Origin: Hofstenia miamia
Taxonomy: Eukaryota; Xenacoelomorpha; Acoela
NCBI GenBank assembly: GCA_004352715.1
Contig: SCFE01000054.1
Coordinates: forward strand, 1,756,653-1,820,652
Length of the DNA stretch: 64,000 nucleotides
Direction: 5' to 3'
This document shows, piece by piece, positions 36,530 through 48,700 of the stretch (its first letter is position 1; the number at the start of each line of letters is the position of its first letter). The notes beneath the pieces were generated by a model. It was not told the DNA's origin. It was given only the letters and a program-made list of their open reading frames with translations, and did not search any database. Made by a program: the position numbers and the translations under genes.

Positions 36530-38040
36530 ATTTTTGACAGCTTAGTTTTGCGAGCATTTAGCAATTAACAAACTATGCAGTTCTGTTCGAAATTTAACTT
36601 AATGAAAATATGAAGATTATATTTTGATACGTTAACTGCAGTTCCGGAGTTTAAATTAATCATTTAAATTTTCAATAAATTAGGTAATAAGTATTTTTAG
36701 TAGGACTTTCGGAATAAATATCATAATTGAAGCCTACCCCTAACCCTTTCTCTTCAAATCTAAATTTATGTTCATTATTATTATTATATACTAGAATAGA
36801 ATCATTAATAAAATGTATCGACTGAGTTCTTTGAATTGTGAATAAGCGTAATTCTGTTGAGTAAAGCTACTTTGATAGGGGTCAATGTCTCGTCAGAACA
36901 TTTGTGAAGTTAAGCAGGCATCTGGAAATTTATGAATATAACAAAATTGATGCGTGTGGGGCATCCCGCTTTTAACGCCTACAAAATGAGAATAAGCAGC
37001 ATGTATTTTATCACATTGAGGAAGTGCCGCCAAATATCCGTAACAATATGTGGTGTGGTGAGGAACTTTATCAAATGGGCAAATACTTTAGTGAATATAT
37101 ATAACGTAAGCATTTCATCGTTAACAATCCTTATAGATTTTATAGAACAAGTGTTGCAGCTGACAAGATCTGCGCAACTAAACTGACGTGCAAATAATTT
37201 ACCTAAGACAAAATGAGAAAATGTGTAATATAAAGCAAATTAAAAAGCTATTAATTTTATTGGTATACTAATAGGTCGGTAGCACTTAATTTCAAAAATA
37301 TCAACGTATTTAATATCAGTATTTTTCAATTAGGCATACAACAACAAAATATTTGCAAATGCAAACCTAAATATATACTGGTTACTCATATCTAAGCTTA
37401 CAGTTAATAGACAAAGGAACATCTAAAACAGTCAAACTCAGCATATTTTTGCTCAAAGCAGTTTTGAATTTTTAGTTTCTTTTTAAAGAGAAAGACAATT
37501 TTCAAATGAAGATAAGCCATCAAATTTTTATTAGGCTGTTAATTTAGGTTATGCGATTATAATAGTCTCACTTTGTTTGCAATTATGCTTGTGACCTTCA
37601 ATCCTAACAAAGTTACGAGGACGAGCTGAATAACAGTTAAGCTCTAATCATTCTCTTCCATTTTCAAGCAATTCTAGAACTCGTCTGTGGAATTGTTCAG
37701 GATTTGTTTACATATCTAATGATTAGTGCACTTGCTTGAAGCAATAAAGTAACACATTGCGGGATAAAGTTTATTTTATTATGTAATCTGATTGAAAATG
37801 GTGCATTTCTATCAACTGAAACATTGTTGTAGATGCATTCTAACCCTTTATGACAGTGTATATTCGATTTTGGCCCTCTGAAGATATATACTCCGAGATC
37901 TTTTACAAAATAATTGAGTCGGTCTTAGGAAAATATATTAATTGTGTTTTTGAAATATTAACCTACAATTAGTAGAAGCCGATTTTTACAATTTTTCCTT
38001 ATGTTCAAATGTATTAATATTTGTGGATGAAATCTTTGTG
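36530..38040. other. intergenic AT-rich DNA
   Basis: Only short chance frames (such as 36932-37186) are seen; no gene, RNA or repeat recognised. Confidence 0.4.
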
Positions 38041-38189
38041 TTGTTTGAAAAAAAAGCTTAAGTTGAGTTGGATACAATGGAAGGTCTTTAATCGAGATTC
38101 AAAATAACAAACGACCCAAAATGTACCCTGCGGACACCACTTGTTACTGGTAGCATGTCAAAACTAACATTATGCTTTCGATGATGGTT

Positions 38190-38310
38190 CTTACGGATTC
38201 TCAAATTCAAATTACGGTTTCTCAAATGGAAATTACGGATTCTCAAATGCAAATTACGCTTTCCTAAATGCAACTTACGGTTTCTCAAATGCAAATTACG
38301 CTTTTTCAAT
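38190..38310. repeat. 21-bp tandem repeat, about six units
   Basis: Units of the type TTACGGATTCTCAAATGCAAA follow each other with few mismatches. Because 21 is a multiple of three, frames stay open: one plus frame reads GFSNANY repeats, another reads KLRILKC repeats, and the minus strand reads RNLHLRN repeats. The KLRILKC frame runs into the adjacent LINE fragment, so a LINE origin is the simplest explanation. Confidence 0.75.
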
Positions 38311-38311
38311 T

Positions 38312-38639
38312 TATATCCACTGCCCGCACTTCCCGATTTTCCATTGTATCCAGCGCCTTTTTTGATGGAAAGCCAGAATAATTATTTTATCCAACAAATT
38401 TTACATTGTGCATCTTGCAAGATGACCTCAGATTTGATAAACATTTTAAAAAACTTGGAAAAAAGTTTCTTCCTTAACCTTGTTCTCATTGAAAATGAAG
38501 CACTTAAATCACTAGTCTGAAAATGCGAATTATTTATATAGAACAATGATTTCCTCTCATATATGCTATTGCATAAGAGTGTTCCCACCACTAACACAAG
38601 ATTGATCGGCTCCAACAAAAAAAGTTTATTAAAACCTTA

Positions 38640-38645
<6 letters not shown>
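38312..38645 (+). mobile_element. LINE fragment, second copy of the 9-kb family
   Basis: The plus strand from about 38335 matches the complement of 9400-8860: the DFPLYPAPFLMESQNN text, then LYRTMIS-HICYCIRV. It carries several frameshifts relative to the other copy and is cut off by an (AT) tract and a Tc1 element at 38672. Confidence 0.65.
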
Positions 38646-38671
<26 letters not shown>

Positions 38672-39604
38672 NCTGGCCAAATTATTATGATAATTGGAAT
38701 TTTATCTAAAATATGGATTTAATAGATATTATTAGAAAAAACTATATTAAAACAGTATATTAATATGATGTTAGTCTACCTCTGCTCTTTATAACAGCTG
38801 AGATTCAATGTGGCATCCTGTCAATGAGTCTCTGATGGCGTTCCTTCGTTCCATCACTCTGATGCCAAACATCCATAAGTGACTCAGTCAGTATCCTATT
38901 TGTGGTGGGATTCCGTTTTGACACTTCATCCTTCAATGGAGTTCATGTGAGGACTTATTGTCACACCACTCTAGAACCTAAATTAACACAAATATTTGAA
39001 ACAAGACCTTTTAATTGCTTTATGGAGCAAGGCCCACTTATAGCGCTTCAGTCGTTGTTTCTTTGTGAGCTTATAAGGCGATGTGATCTATAACCAAGCA
39101 CCAACAGACGTCGGCGTACAGTTCTTGAACTAATAGCAACCCCAGCCAGACTCAGTTCCTCTCTTAGCTCATTTGATGTGCGCTGTCTATCAGATTTCAT
39201 TTTTATAAGAGATATCTGTCATCAGCCTCATTGGTTTTCCGTGGTCTTCCACAGTTCCCCTTGCGTCTAGGAGAAATTGATGTTTGCATTTTAACCTTTT
39301 TAGTAATGCCAGATCCTGTATTTTGTGAAACACCACAAATTGATGCAATCTTAGTTTGTCTCATACCTGAATGTGAGAGAAGAACTTCAATTTATGCTCG
39401 TTTTCTAGGGGTTAAGTCTGGTCGCTTTCTTATTGTATACTAGAGTGAAAACACATACAGAAGTATGAAATTAACTATTTTGGCGGGAAATGAGAAAACT
39501 ATCAGTTTTGATGTAGAATGTAAACAAAATTGTTGTATAGGTGTTGTAAACAAAAAAACATTAGTGATAACAAAAATGAAATTATCATAATAATATGGCC
39601 AGTA
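38672..39604 (-). mobile_element. Tc1-type transposon, internally deleted
   Basis: Inverted ends: CTGGCCAAATTATTATGATA at the left and the complement of ACTGGCCATATTATTATGAT at the right. The minus strand reads a Tc1 N-terminal region: LTPRKRA, then SGMRQTKIASICGVSQNT (first HTH), NCGRPRKT, SNELREELSLAGVAISSRTVRRRL (second HTH). It then jumps to a C-terminal LIDRMPH-ISAVIKSRG. The catalytic core is mostly missing, which explains the 0.93-kb length. (AT)n tracts flank both sides (38648-38671 and 39608-39684). Confidence 0.85.
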
Positions 39605-39607
39605 TTG

Positions 39608-39612
39608 TATAT

Positions 39613-39684
<72 letters not shown>
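39608..39684. repeat. (AT)n microsatellites
   Basis: Three AT runs broken by AAAT and GTGTGTG, directly at the right end of the Tc1 copy. Confidence 0.9.
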
Positions 39685-39689
39685 TCACC

Positions 39690-40510
39690 TGGTTCGATTT
39701 TTCATTCATTTAGAATAAATTTTTATATGCTCATATTACTTTGCTGCTTGTTCAGTCGTTATAGTTCTTAATTATTAGGCTTCTGTAATCTTAATATTTG
39801 GTGTTTTGATTATTATATTAAAATTGTTCTTTTTAGCATGATGTTGGTGCATGTATATTTCAGCACTTAAGTGACTTGAGAGATGTTTATTGATGTTAGT
39901 TACGAAATGGCGCTTGGTTTTCCCGAAATATTGCATGCTTCACAATTATATTTATTAACAAGTTAAGAAACGTGGATTTTTAAATAGGGTCTAGTTTTTA
40001 ATAATTAGATCCTCATGTGGATAACCCTTGTTTTCTAATTTTCATGTAATTCAGTGATTGATTTGAGGATATTTTAATAATTCGATTTAATAATCACTTA
40101 ACTGTGTTTATCTTATACATAGGGTCACAAAGAGATTAATAACGGATATATAAAGTGCTATTTGTGATTTGTTTTCGTAGTAGTGTTGGTTCCAATTTTT
40201 GTTGCATTTCGCATTGCGATTTTGTTTTTCTACTTTAAATTGTATTTATATTATTCATACACATAAAAAAATTTCATCAAAATTTTCTAGTTTTGACCTA
40301 CATATGTTAAATACCTTTTAAGATTAGCCATATTTGAAGATTATAGTGTTTGATAATTTCGCACGTGGTGCATGGTTGTCTAAATCTAAAATGTCTGCTT
40401 CTAGTTTTTTAAGGTAGAGAATGCTTTTGAGAAAGAAATTTGATGATGAAATAATTATCCATTTTTCTATTTTTGTTGATTTTCATTCCAATATTGGTAA
40501 CTCAATATTT
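39690..40510. other. AT-rich DNA upstream of RPL38
   Basis: No coding or repeat feature seen. It should contain the RPL38 promoter and any 5' UTR exon; a strong acceptor (ATATTTTTAG, AG at 40513-40514) sits 9 bases before the ATG. Confidence 0.4.
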
Positions 40511-40523
40511 TTAGGTTTTAGAA

Positions 40524-40760
40524 ATGCCCAAGGAAATTAAGGAGATTAAAGAATTTCTTCATTTAGCACGCAGAAATGATGCTAAAGGCATTAGAATTAA
40601 AAAGAAAAACAAATCTGGGGTTGTTAAAAAAGGACAATGCATAAAATTTAAATTGCGTTGCAGCAAGTATCTATACACCTTGGTTGTACGGGACAATTCT
40701 AAAGCTGAGAAACTTCGACAGTCTTTTCCACCTGGATTAACAGTGACTGATGTCAAATAA
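40524..40760 (+). CDS. RPL38: 60S ribosomal protein L38 (eL38)
   Basis: A single 78-codon frame begins [20 protein letters not shown] and ends [15 protein letters not shown]. Motifs [11 protein letters not shown] and AEKLRQS identify eL38, a small protein of the large ribosomal subunit. Animal eL38 is usually about 70 residues; this one has about eight extra residues (near 31-40, around [10 protein letters not shown]) between the KIKKN and KFKVRCS blocks. No GT-AG pair explains the extra bases as an intron. Acceptor-like AGs at 40513-40514 and 40520-40521 precede the ATG, suggesting a 5' UTR intron or spliced-leader addition. No poly(A) tract follows the stop, so a retrocopy is less likely. 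Confidence 0.93.
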   Translation: MPKEIKEIKEFLHLARRNDAKGIRIKKKNKSGVVKKGQCIKFKLRCSKYLYTLVVRDNSKAEKLRQSFPPGLTVTDVK

Positions 40761-41521
40761 TAGTATTTAAATATATTCTTAAAGTCTTTTGACCTAAAAT
40801 TGTTTAAAATCGGCATTTATTCATGACCGTAATTGTTCACAAAAAGTAATTAAATGACTGAATGCTTTAATTTCAAATCGTTTCGCCCATTGCTTCTATA
40901 TTAACATTATTGGAATGTAATGTTTCTTGAGATAATATTAAACACCGCAATAACAGCTATTATGTCCATTTAGAATTTATATGGTAAAAGTTTGATTTGA
41001 TAGCTTCAAGTACAAAGTAACTCAATTTCCTAATTCCTGCCTTTAAAATTTCTTTGCTTTTGTAAGTTTCTATCATGTTTTGCCAATGTTTATTCCTACA
41101 ATTGATCGTTTCTAGCACTTGTGCTGTATCATATGGGAACTTATTCAGTTTTCTGGAAACTCAACAAGGACACTACTGTCCACTTTCTAGTTTCCGCAAT
41201 CCAGATAATTTATAAATGTTTGATGTGGATAGGATTCAAAAAAAATTTTACACCTATTTCAGCAGCTTAGCCTGTTTTGATTCACTAATCCACTAATATT
41301 TATTATAAATTTGAAAACTAAATTTCATGTGACTTAAATTTTGATACACAAACATTTATTTTTAGATCTGTGTGTAATAACTTTTTATTGAATGTAATTC
41401 TAGAAATTACGTGATTGTTGAGATTTGAATTCAATTATAAATCTACAGATTAATGTTAAGCTTTAATTTAGCTGCCTATGCCCATATATTTAAAATTGTT
41501 TTAGCCCCCCTTTTAGACTCT

Positions 41522-41717
41522 GTATATATATATATNNNNNNNNNNNNNNNNNNNNNNNNNNNNNNNNNNNNNNNNNNNNNNNNNNNNNNNNNNNNNNNNN
41601 NNNNNNNNNNNNNNNNNNNNNNNNNNNNNNNNNNNNNNNNNNNNNNNNNNNNNNNNNNNNNNNNNNNNNNNNNNNNNNNNNNNNNNNNNNNNNNNNNNNN
41701 NNNNTATATATATATAA
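41522..41717. repeat. (AT)n microsatellite with assembly gap
   Basis: AT runs flank 169 N (41536-41704). The tract length is unknown. Confidence 0.95.
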
Positions 41718-41819
41718 TCGGATTTTCATTTTTTATAAAAGCAGCCATGGCAAACATCCAAATTATTTTTGTTGGAAACCGTCACTAGCATACAAGCTGT
41801 GGTAAAAATCGGTTTTTAA

Positions 41820-42480
41820 ACTATATATTTATATGCGGGAAAAATAAATTAAACAAATATGCACCCAAAATAAAATTTTAGAAATATTTTATTTTGCTTT
41901 TTGAAATATGAAATAAAATTTATATGCGGGAAACATTTTTAAAAATAAAAAAATTTTTTAAAAACTACAAACTAAAATATGTAAAAAAAAAATTTTAAAA
42001 AAAACACAAAAATTTTTAAAAAAATAAACCCTTAAAAATATATTTAAAAAAAAAAATGCTAAAATGAGCTTTTTTCCCATGTTTTTAGACGTTTACTACT
42101 CCCAAAAATTTTTTGATTTAAATGTAGTTTTTTTTTTAGTTTTTTTAAAATTTTTTAAATTTTTGGGCATTTCAATTTTCATCATGTAGTAATTTGCAGC
42201 TTTGGGATGAAACTACTAAAAGGGTTTTTTCCCAGGGAAAGCATTAATTTTTGCTTTTTTTTATGTTTTTTTTTGTACGTTTTTAATTTATGAAAAATGT
42301 TTAAAAAAAATCGAGCGATTGGTTAAATTTGAATTTGTTTTTGTACAGTGAAAAGGGGAAAAATGAAATTTTTGGGCGTCGGGTTTTGTTTTTTTTGAAT
42401 TTTCTCCCAAATCATCTTTTTACAAATTTAAAAAAATTTTCCCATTTCCCATTAAAATCCTTTTTTAAAATTTTCATGAT
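41820..42480. other. low-quality homopolymer-rich block
   Basis: About 660 bases made of long A and T runs (such as AAAAAAAAATTTTAAAAAA) and CCC/GGG triplets, unlike any other part of the window. It begins close to a gap. It looks like the unreliable end of a sequencing read, so frames in it (such as 42329-42565) should not be trusted. Confidence 0.6.
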
Positions 42481-42794
42481 CAGCTATACAAAACCTGTTC
42501 AGAAGTGTGCACGCATATACAAATTAAGGGCATTCAACAACTTTTTTTGGTTTTTTATGTCATGACTACGACATGAGGAACAGTGGCAAGCCATAATTCT
42601 GCTGCATGAGATAAGCTCGTGTTATGACTGCACAAAGTAGCCCCACAAGAACGGAAACAAGCGCTTTTTCAAATTAACAGGATTAAAGAAATCAAGCTCC
42701 GAAGGAAGAAAATTGACTAAACGAGGAATTCTGTACCAGAAATTTGAGGCGCTTAGTTAATGCTTTATGCGGGGTAGCTTAAAAATAATCTAAG

Positions 42795-43270
42795 ACTACG
42801 AGCGTGTAGATTTACGGTTGCAACGTTAGATAATCGTCCCATTTTAGATCATATCTCCCAAAAATGATCGCTGACAGAGAAGAATACAATGAGACTGGAA
42901 GTAAGTTGAGTCGTGTTAGTCTGTCCCGGTATTCCGTTATAGGCCCAAATATCCACTTAGTGATTCGATGTTGAACCTGCTCCAAATGTCGCAATCCCAA
43001 CTTAGAAGGACCCCAGCAACATGAACCATATTGTAAGTATAGGCACAATCAGGGTTTTTATAAATCAAACTTTGACTTTATGCTGAATTTTGGAGAACAA
43101 TTTGGCCGTATCATGTGAAAAGTTTATTTGCCTTAGCGCATTTGGTCTTTATGTGAGTATTCCATTTAAGAGTATGATCGATGTATATTCCAAGGTCCTT
43201 TTCGCAACAGGAATTGGAGATCACCTCACCGCCAAGATACAACTGATGTGGTGAGCCACGGAAAGTTAAT
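42795..43270 (-). pseudogene. LINE reverse transcriptase C-terminal fragment
   Basis: On the minus strand from about 43265: GSPHQLYLGGEVI, KDLGIYIDHTLKWNTHIKTK, then after a frameshift SCCWGPSKLGLRHLEQVQHR and LTRLNLLPVSLY. The YLGxxID...W..HI and LEQVQ patterns are standard in jockey/CR1-type RT C-terminal regions. Frameshifts show decay. Confidence 0.75.
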
Positions 43271-45426
43271 AATTTTCACTTTTTTTTGTTTAAAAATCGA
43301 TTTTTTTCGAAAAACCCCGGGTATGTTTCCCTGCGTATAGAAGAAGCTTGCTATCCTCGACAAAGGGAATGGTGTACATTTGTTCAAGAAAACAAAAATG
43401 TTCTTTCCCGTTTTTAAATTGGCGTCTACTGAAATTGATATAAGGTTGCTAGATGAAAATTCATGACATTGCTTGTTTATAGATAAGGTTATTTGTGAAG
43501 AATTTTTGTGTATATTATGTCATATACATATAATACATATCCTATTACGTTTCAATGAGGACAAACTATTACAACACATTTAGTCTCGGCTTTAAGCTGA
43601 TTGGCATATACAGCTGGCTTGTTCTGGGAAAATTGGCATCGATGGTACGTGCGCAAACGAAAGTGAATATTTTATTTCATTTGCTGATACCATCCATGGC
43701 GGAAAGTTACATTGCTGTCTTTTGTATTCTTTAGTCAACGCATACAGCATATACAAACTGTAGACTTCCTGGCAAATTTCAATACTACACAGAATAGTGA
43801 TTTTTGTTTTGACAACGAAAATTGTAATAGGAAGTTATGCTACCATGGAAACTGTAATCCTACATTGACGTTGTCAACTGAAAGAGCGTGCATAAGGAGA
43901 TGCTTTCCCAGAATTAAAAAATAGAAAATTTCACGTTGTGATCGAATTACATTGCTTACCATCTTTGTAAAAGTCACAAACCATGATCCGCCATAGATTT
44001 TGCATAGGAGTGAAGTCGGAAGACATTGAAGCAGTCAAGAACGTGAATATAAAGCCCGTTGCGAAATACTTTTCGCCAAACCTGACTGTATGACTGTGAC
44101 CTGATAGTATTTTTTAAAAATCACAGTAATTTTTATATTTTGTGGTTTCTTTTTAAATAAGAAAAATATTAAACTAATAATGTTTTTAAATATACATTTT
44201 CATAAACCTGAATATTATTATTGCTATTACAAAGGACTCCTAAATATATATTAGTTTCTTAGTTATTACAAATGAATCAATTTGTATGTATTAATTCGTT
44301 AATATAACTGAGCATCAACAATGGGAAAAACTTTTCATTCGTGTACTTTTCTATTCATAAATGCTTCAAATATAATAGATTTTACAACATATCGAAATTC
44401 CAATATTTCTAAATTTATATTTTAAAAATGATTTTGGAAAATGATCTGATTTTACAGAAAAATTTGTAAACTCAATACTTACAATGTAAATAGACGTCAC
44501 AGTTAAAATTTATTTGTTTATATTTACTTATTTTTATATCAAAATTTGTCTACATGAAGCAAAAAGTCTTCTTCATACAAAAGAGGAAACCCGTCATATA
44601 TCCAAACAAACAACTTTTTCTGGAGAATTTACAAGTGTTTTTAATTGCATAATAAGCTCTACCCAATCCATATTCAACATAAAGTCATTCTAAGCGTAAT
44701 CTAGAATAGGATGCGTGTGACAAAATTGAAAGTATCTGAGTCATACAAATATTTTTTTGGAGCAAGTAATTTCAATTATTAAATATTCTTCTCAAAATTG
44801 ACCAAATATAGTCGTTGATAATTTAAACAAGAGTTGCTCATCATATGATTTAATTTAGGATAATACCAATTTAGTATGATTAATTGTAATAATTCTGTGA
44901 TAGTATGCGCATATTATATAAGCAGTACAAACACTGTAATCGATAAGTATTCAACATAATGCTAGAATTTGAGTAATAAACGTGTATATTTTTTATATAA
45001 AGAACATCCAAAAAAAATTGAAAATATTGGGTTGAAATTTATTTGAATTGGTTCCCTTTTCTAAATTTAGAAATGTATAATAAAAAATTACAGGTGATAT
45101 AAATTTATCTTATATCATTAAATGCGTATTAGATGTCCAAAGTGTGCAAATATATGTTTGATTGTTGATATTGTGTCTAATAAATGAATTGTGTACACGG
45201 TTAAAATGGCAAAATTGAATTGCTTACTCGAGTATAGTAGTTAATAATAGTTTACCTGCATACATTTATTTATTTGAAGTTCACCCTAATTTGTATGTTA
45301 GTCATTCTTTTGCAAACCGGCTGCAAAAATAATTTGGATGTCCGCAAAGGGCTGCTTTCATATAAAATATATAAATTAATTAAAAATATAGGTACATAGT
45401 TTAAAAAAGTGGTAAAATGAGGTATT
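43271..45426. other. intergenic AT-rich DNA
   Basis: No gene recognised. A 70-codon cysteine-containing frame (43712-43924) has no splice context or family resemblance that I can support. Confidence 0.4.
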
Positions 45427-45562
45427 TTAACCCATTTCATGCCAAGGTCCTCAAGTGGGGACCATACAAAATATCATAAGATAGCACTTCAATCTAAAAT
45501 GACTATATCTGAGAAAGAGCCAATTCCAAAGGACTTAAGTAGGTCTGGCATGAAATGGTTAA
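45427..45562. mobile_element. piggyBac-like MITE
   Basis: TTAA (45427-45430) is followed by CCCATTTCATGCCA, and the right side is TGGCATGAAATGG followed by TTAA (45559-45562). TTAA target duplication and CC-starting inverted ends are the piggyBac signature. It is 128 bp between the TTAAs and non-coding. Confidence 0.7.
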
Positions 45563-45701
45563 ATATATGGGTATAGTCAGCTAAATTATTAGAAACTAGT
45601 TTGTTACAGTATTGATTATTTCCATTTCCTAGTTTTACTTTACTGTTTTTCTATGTATGTTGCTAGTTCATATTTGATTGTTTATTCTTTATACATTTTA
45701 G

Positions 45702-48700
45702 ATGTCAAATGATGTATATTTCCTTAAGAAAAGAGTTGAAGAGCAGTCATCTGCACTCGTGACGGCTACAGAACAATTAGAGAAATCTATAACAATGTAT
45801 AGGGATTTGCGATCCGAAATGCTTCTATTAAAACAAGTATGGAATTTTCAGTGTATTTTGTCTTACAAAAGATTTTTCTAAGATAATTCTGATTTATTAG
45901 AAATGTGATGATTTGGAAGACGAAAATAAGCATTTAAAACAAGTAATTGCATCTTTGGATGAATCAGCAAGACCTTCTATGGATCAAAGGTAATTGATGT
46001 GAATAAATTCTTGTCATCTTGCACAAATGAGTATATTCTTTTTAACTTGAACTTAAAAATTGTGTTGCTTGCTGTTAAATGACTGTCTTTTAGCAAATTG
46101 CTTTATTTGACACTATGCCTTTGTTATTATATTACATATACATCCAATGCCAAAGTATAGGACTAACCTATAATTCAAATTTAGTTCATGATGCGACAAA
46201 CCATAGCACCAAGAATTAAGACCTAAGCTGTTTGACAAGTATTGTGCTCTTACTTGAGATAACAACATATTCAATGCAATGCTGGGTTACATTTGATATA
46301 TGTGTAAAGCCTTAGTTTATTAATGTGATAAATAAGATGGGAACCAATTGGCAATAGATCACTCTCGTCCTACGCTTGAAATGTTAATGTAATAGAACAA
46401 GCATTCTTCAGTTTTCGTTGAGGAATATCCATAAATTCTGTTCTTCAAATCAAAATCTCTCATGGTTGTATTGAGCGCCTAAAATTTATGGTAGGTGTCA
46501 ATTTACGATTCTAGTGAAAATGAACATTTAAAAGCTGATTAATGTATCAGCATACTGTTGATGAAGTTTAAACAATCTATATTCACAAAGAGGTGTACAG
46601 TGATTTCATAATATTTGGATCTTGGATTGCCCTGTAAAGTACTGTTTGTAAATTCCATAATGCTAAAAAGCAAAATTTTTGAAATGAAGTTTAGAATTTT
46701 GAGCAATTGAAGCAGACAGCTATCTTTACTAAAGCACTTCTCTAGTGTGGACAAGACCTGTAACTAATGTTCGGCGGTTTCCAAAAAATGTTTTCAATTT
46801 CGGTTTCTTAGCTAATCACTATCGTTATTTGTAGTGTTATTGAAGAGAAAAATACCCTTGTAAGATTTATTTTCATAACACTAAGTTAAGCTGTTAAACC
46901 AGTAAAGTAAAATTATGTTTTAACTTGATAAGCATTTTGGCGTTTGCTCCAAGCCTGCATTGTATCCTGGAAATATAATTATGGGTGGGTGTTTCTGTTG
47001 ACAACTGAAATCGCGGTTTTCATTTTTTCCTCTTGTTCTGTTTCGGTATAGCGCCGTCCCCTACCTGTAATTTATAGTTTTTCAACAAAATGATTCACTT
47101 TTTTCTTAATGGACATTGGTATATGCTGGAATTTGCAACTTTCAAGAAGATGCAACTCGGGAATTTTCCAATTTGTCAATTGTACGTTCTCAGTTACGTA
47201 AAATTTTCTGAATAGGGATTGATAGATTTACAAAACTTATTTTCACACATGAAATTAGTTTGTCGGCTTGCTTATAATTTTCTCTGATTTTTTCTGTAAA
47301 ACAGTGCAACGCATAACCCATTAAAATTGTATGAATCATCTTTGGATGCATGGCTTTTAAACACTTGAAGCAATAGTTGAAATTGAAAATGTATTGTAGT
47401 TTCTTACACAATGTAATATATTTGATTATTGATTAGCTCCGCTGGTATTTTTGTAGAGTCTCCTAGTAAAAGTGGAATAAAAGTTTTCTTCGAATAACTG
47501 ATCCTGTGTTATAATGAATTGAGAATCCTGTTCTAAGAATAAGAACTACTGTCTTCAGTTTGCTAGAGATTTTGTGCATTGGAAAGTTTCAGAGTCCAAT
47601 TTTCTGATAAAACTTATTATCTTCCAGTGCAAATATTGATAATAATTGTATGGGTAAAAATACTTAATACACATTGTACAATAATTGTTTAATAATATTT
47701 TAGATTTCTGTTAACAATACTTTGTCAAATAATTATACCCTATTTGTAGTCGATAGCTAAATACTTTTGGCGGGTACTGTATATCCAGGCTCTTGAATGT
47801 TTGCAGATACACCATCCATTGCGAAATTGAACAGTATCGCATGTGTAAAGCTAATATGCACACAAATAATATCACTAGGTATTATATAAAATACACTTAA
47901 ACCACAAAATCCTCTAGTGTAAGAAAACAAATATAATTATAGGCAAAATTACAGATAATTTTAGAGAGTATATTCAAAATTCAAAAAGTGGGGCTCAAAA
48001 TATTAAAGTATCAAAGAAATTTCATGTATAATGGAACAAATGCGCGCATTTCTATCTGCCAGACGAACATTGATAACAGTATCCAATAAACATGGGACAC
48101 CAACAAAATAGTAGCAAAATTAGCAAATTAACCAAACTCAAAATTGTACTTTGCAGCAGGGGTAACATATTAATGTAGCTTCCACGGCGTTCCATGATTT
48201 TTACAAGTTGGCCATTCATGGGTTTGTTAAAATTTTTATTGTTTTAGGTTTAATCGTCTTGCAACATGTATTTATGTCCTCTTTAAGTTCATTTTTGCAA
48301 TGATGCTTTTTATTTTTACCTTGTGTTTTAATCGGGGTGATGTTCGGAGACGCTGCTCGCCACGCCATAAGCTTAGCATCTTTGAACCCTTTTGAAGTCA
48401 AGAATTTTCTCGTATACCTGTAGAAGCATGTGGAAGCGGGGTTAATTCTAAAAAGGTGTTTTAGAGAATCTGCATATGCTTTGCTATCCATTTTAGTACC
48501 CTTCTTCATCTAGAAATGGTATTAGCCTAAATGAGGCGCAGAACTATAATCAATCCATCCTCTACTAATTCCACTTAGCATTGCATGACATTCGTCAGTA
48601 AACATTAATGTACATTTCATATAGTCTGTGGCCCACTTTAAACGCTTTGACTTTGTGCTGCTTTGTAAGTGAGGTTGTGATACAGGTTTTGTATTTTTAG

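Noticed and set aside
43712-43924. 70-codon cysteine-containing frame as a secreted peptide
   Set aside because: No signal peptide, splice context or family resemblance.
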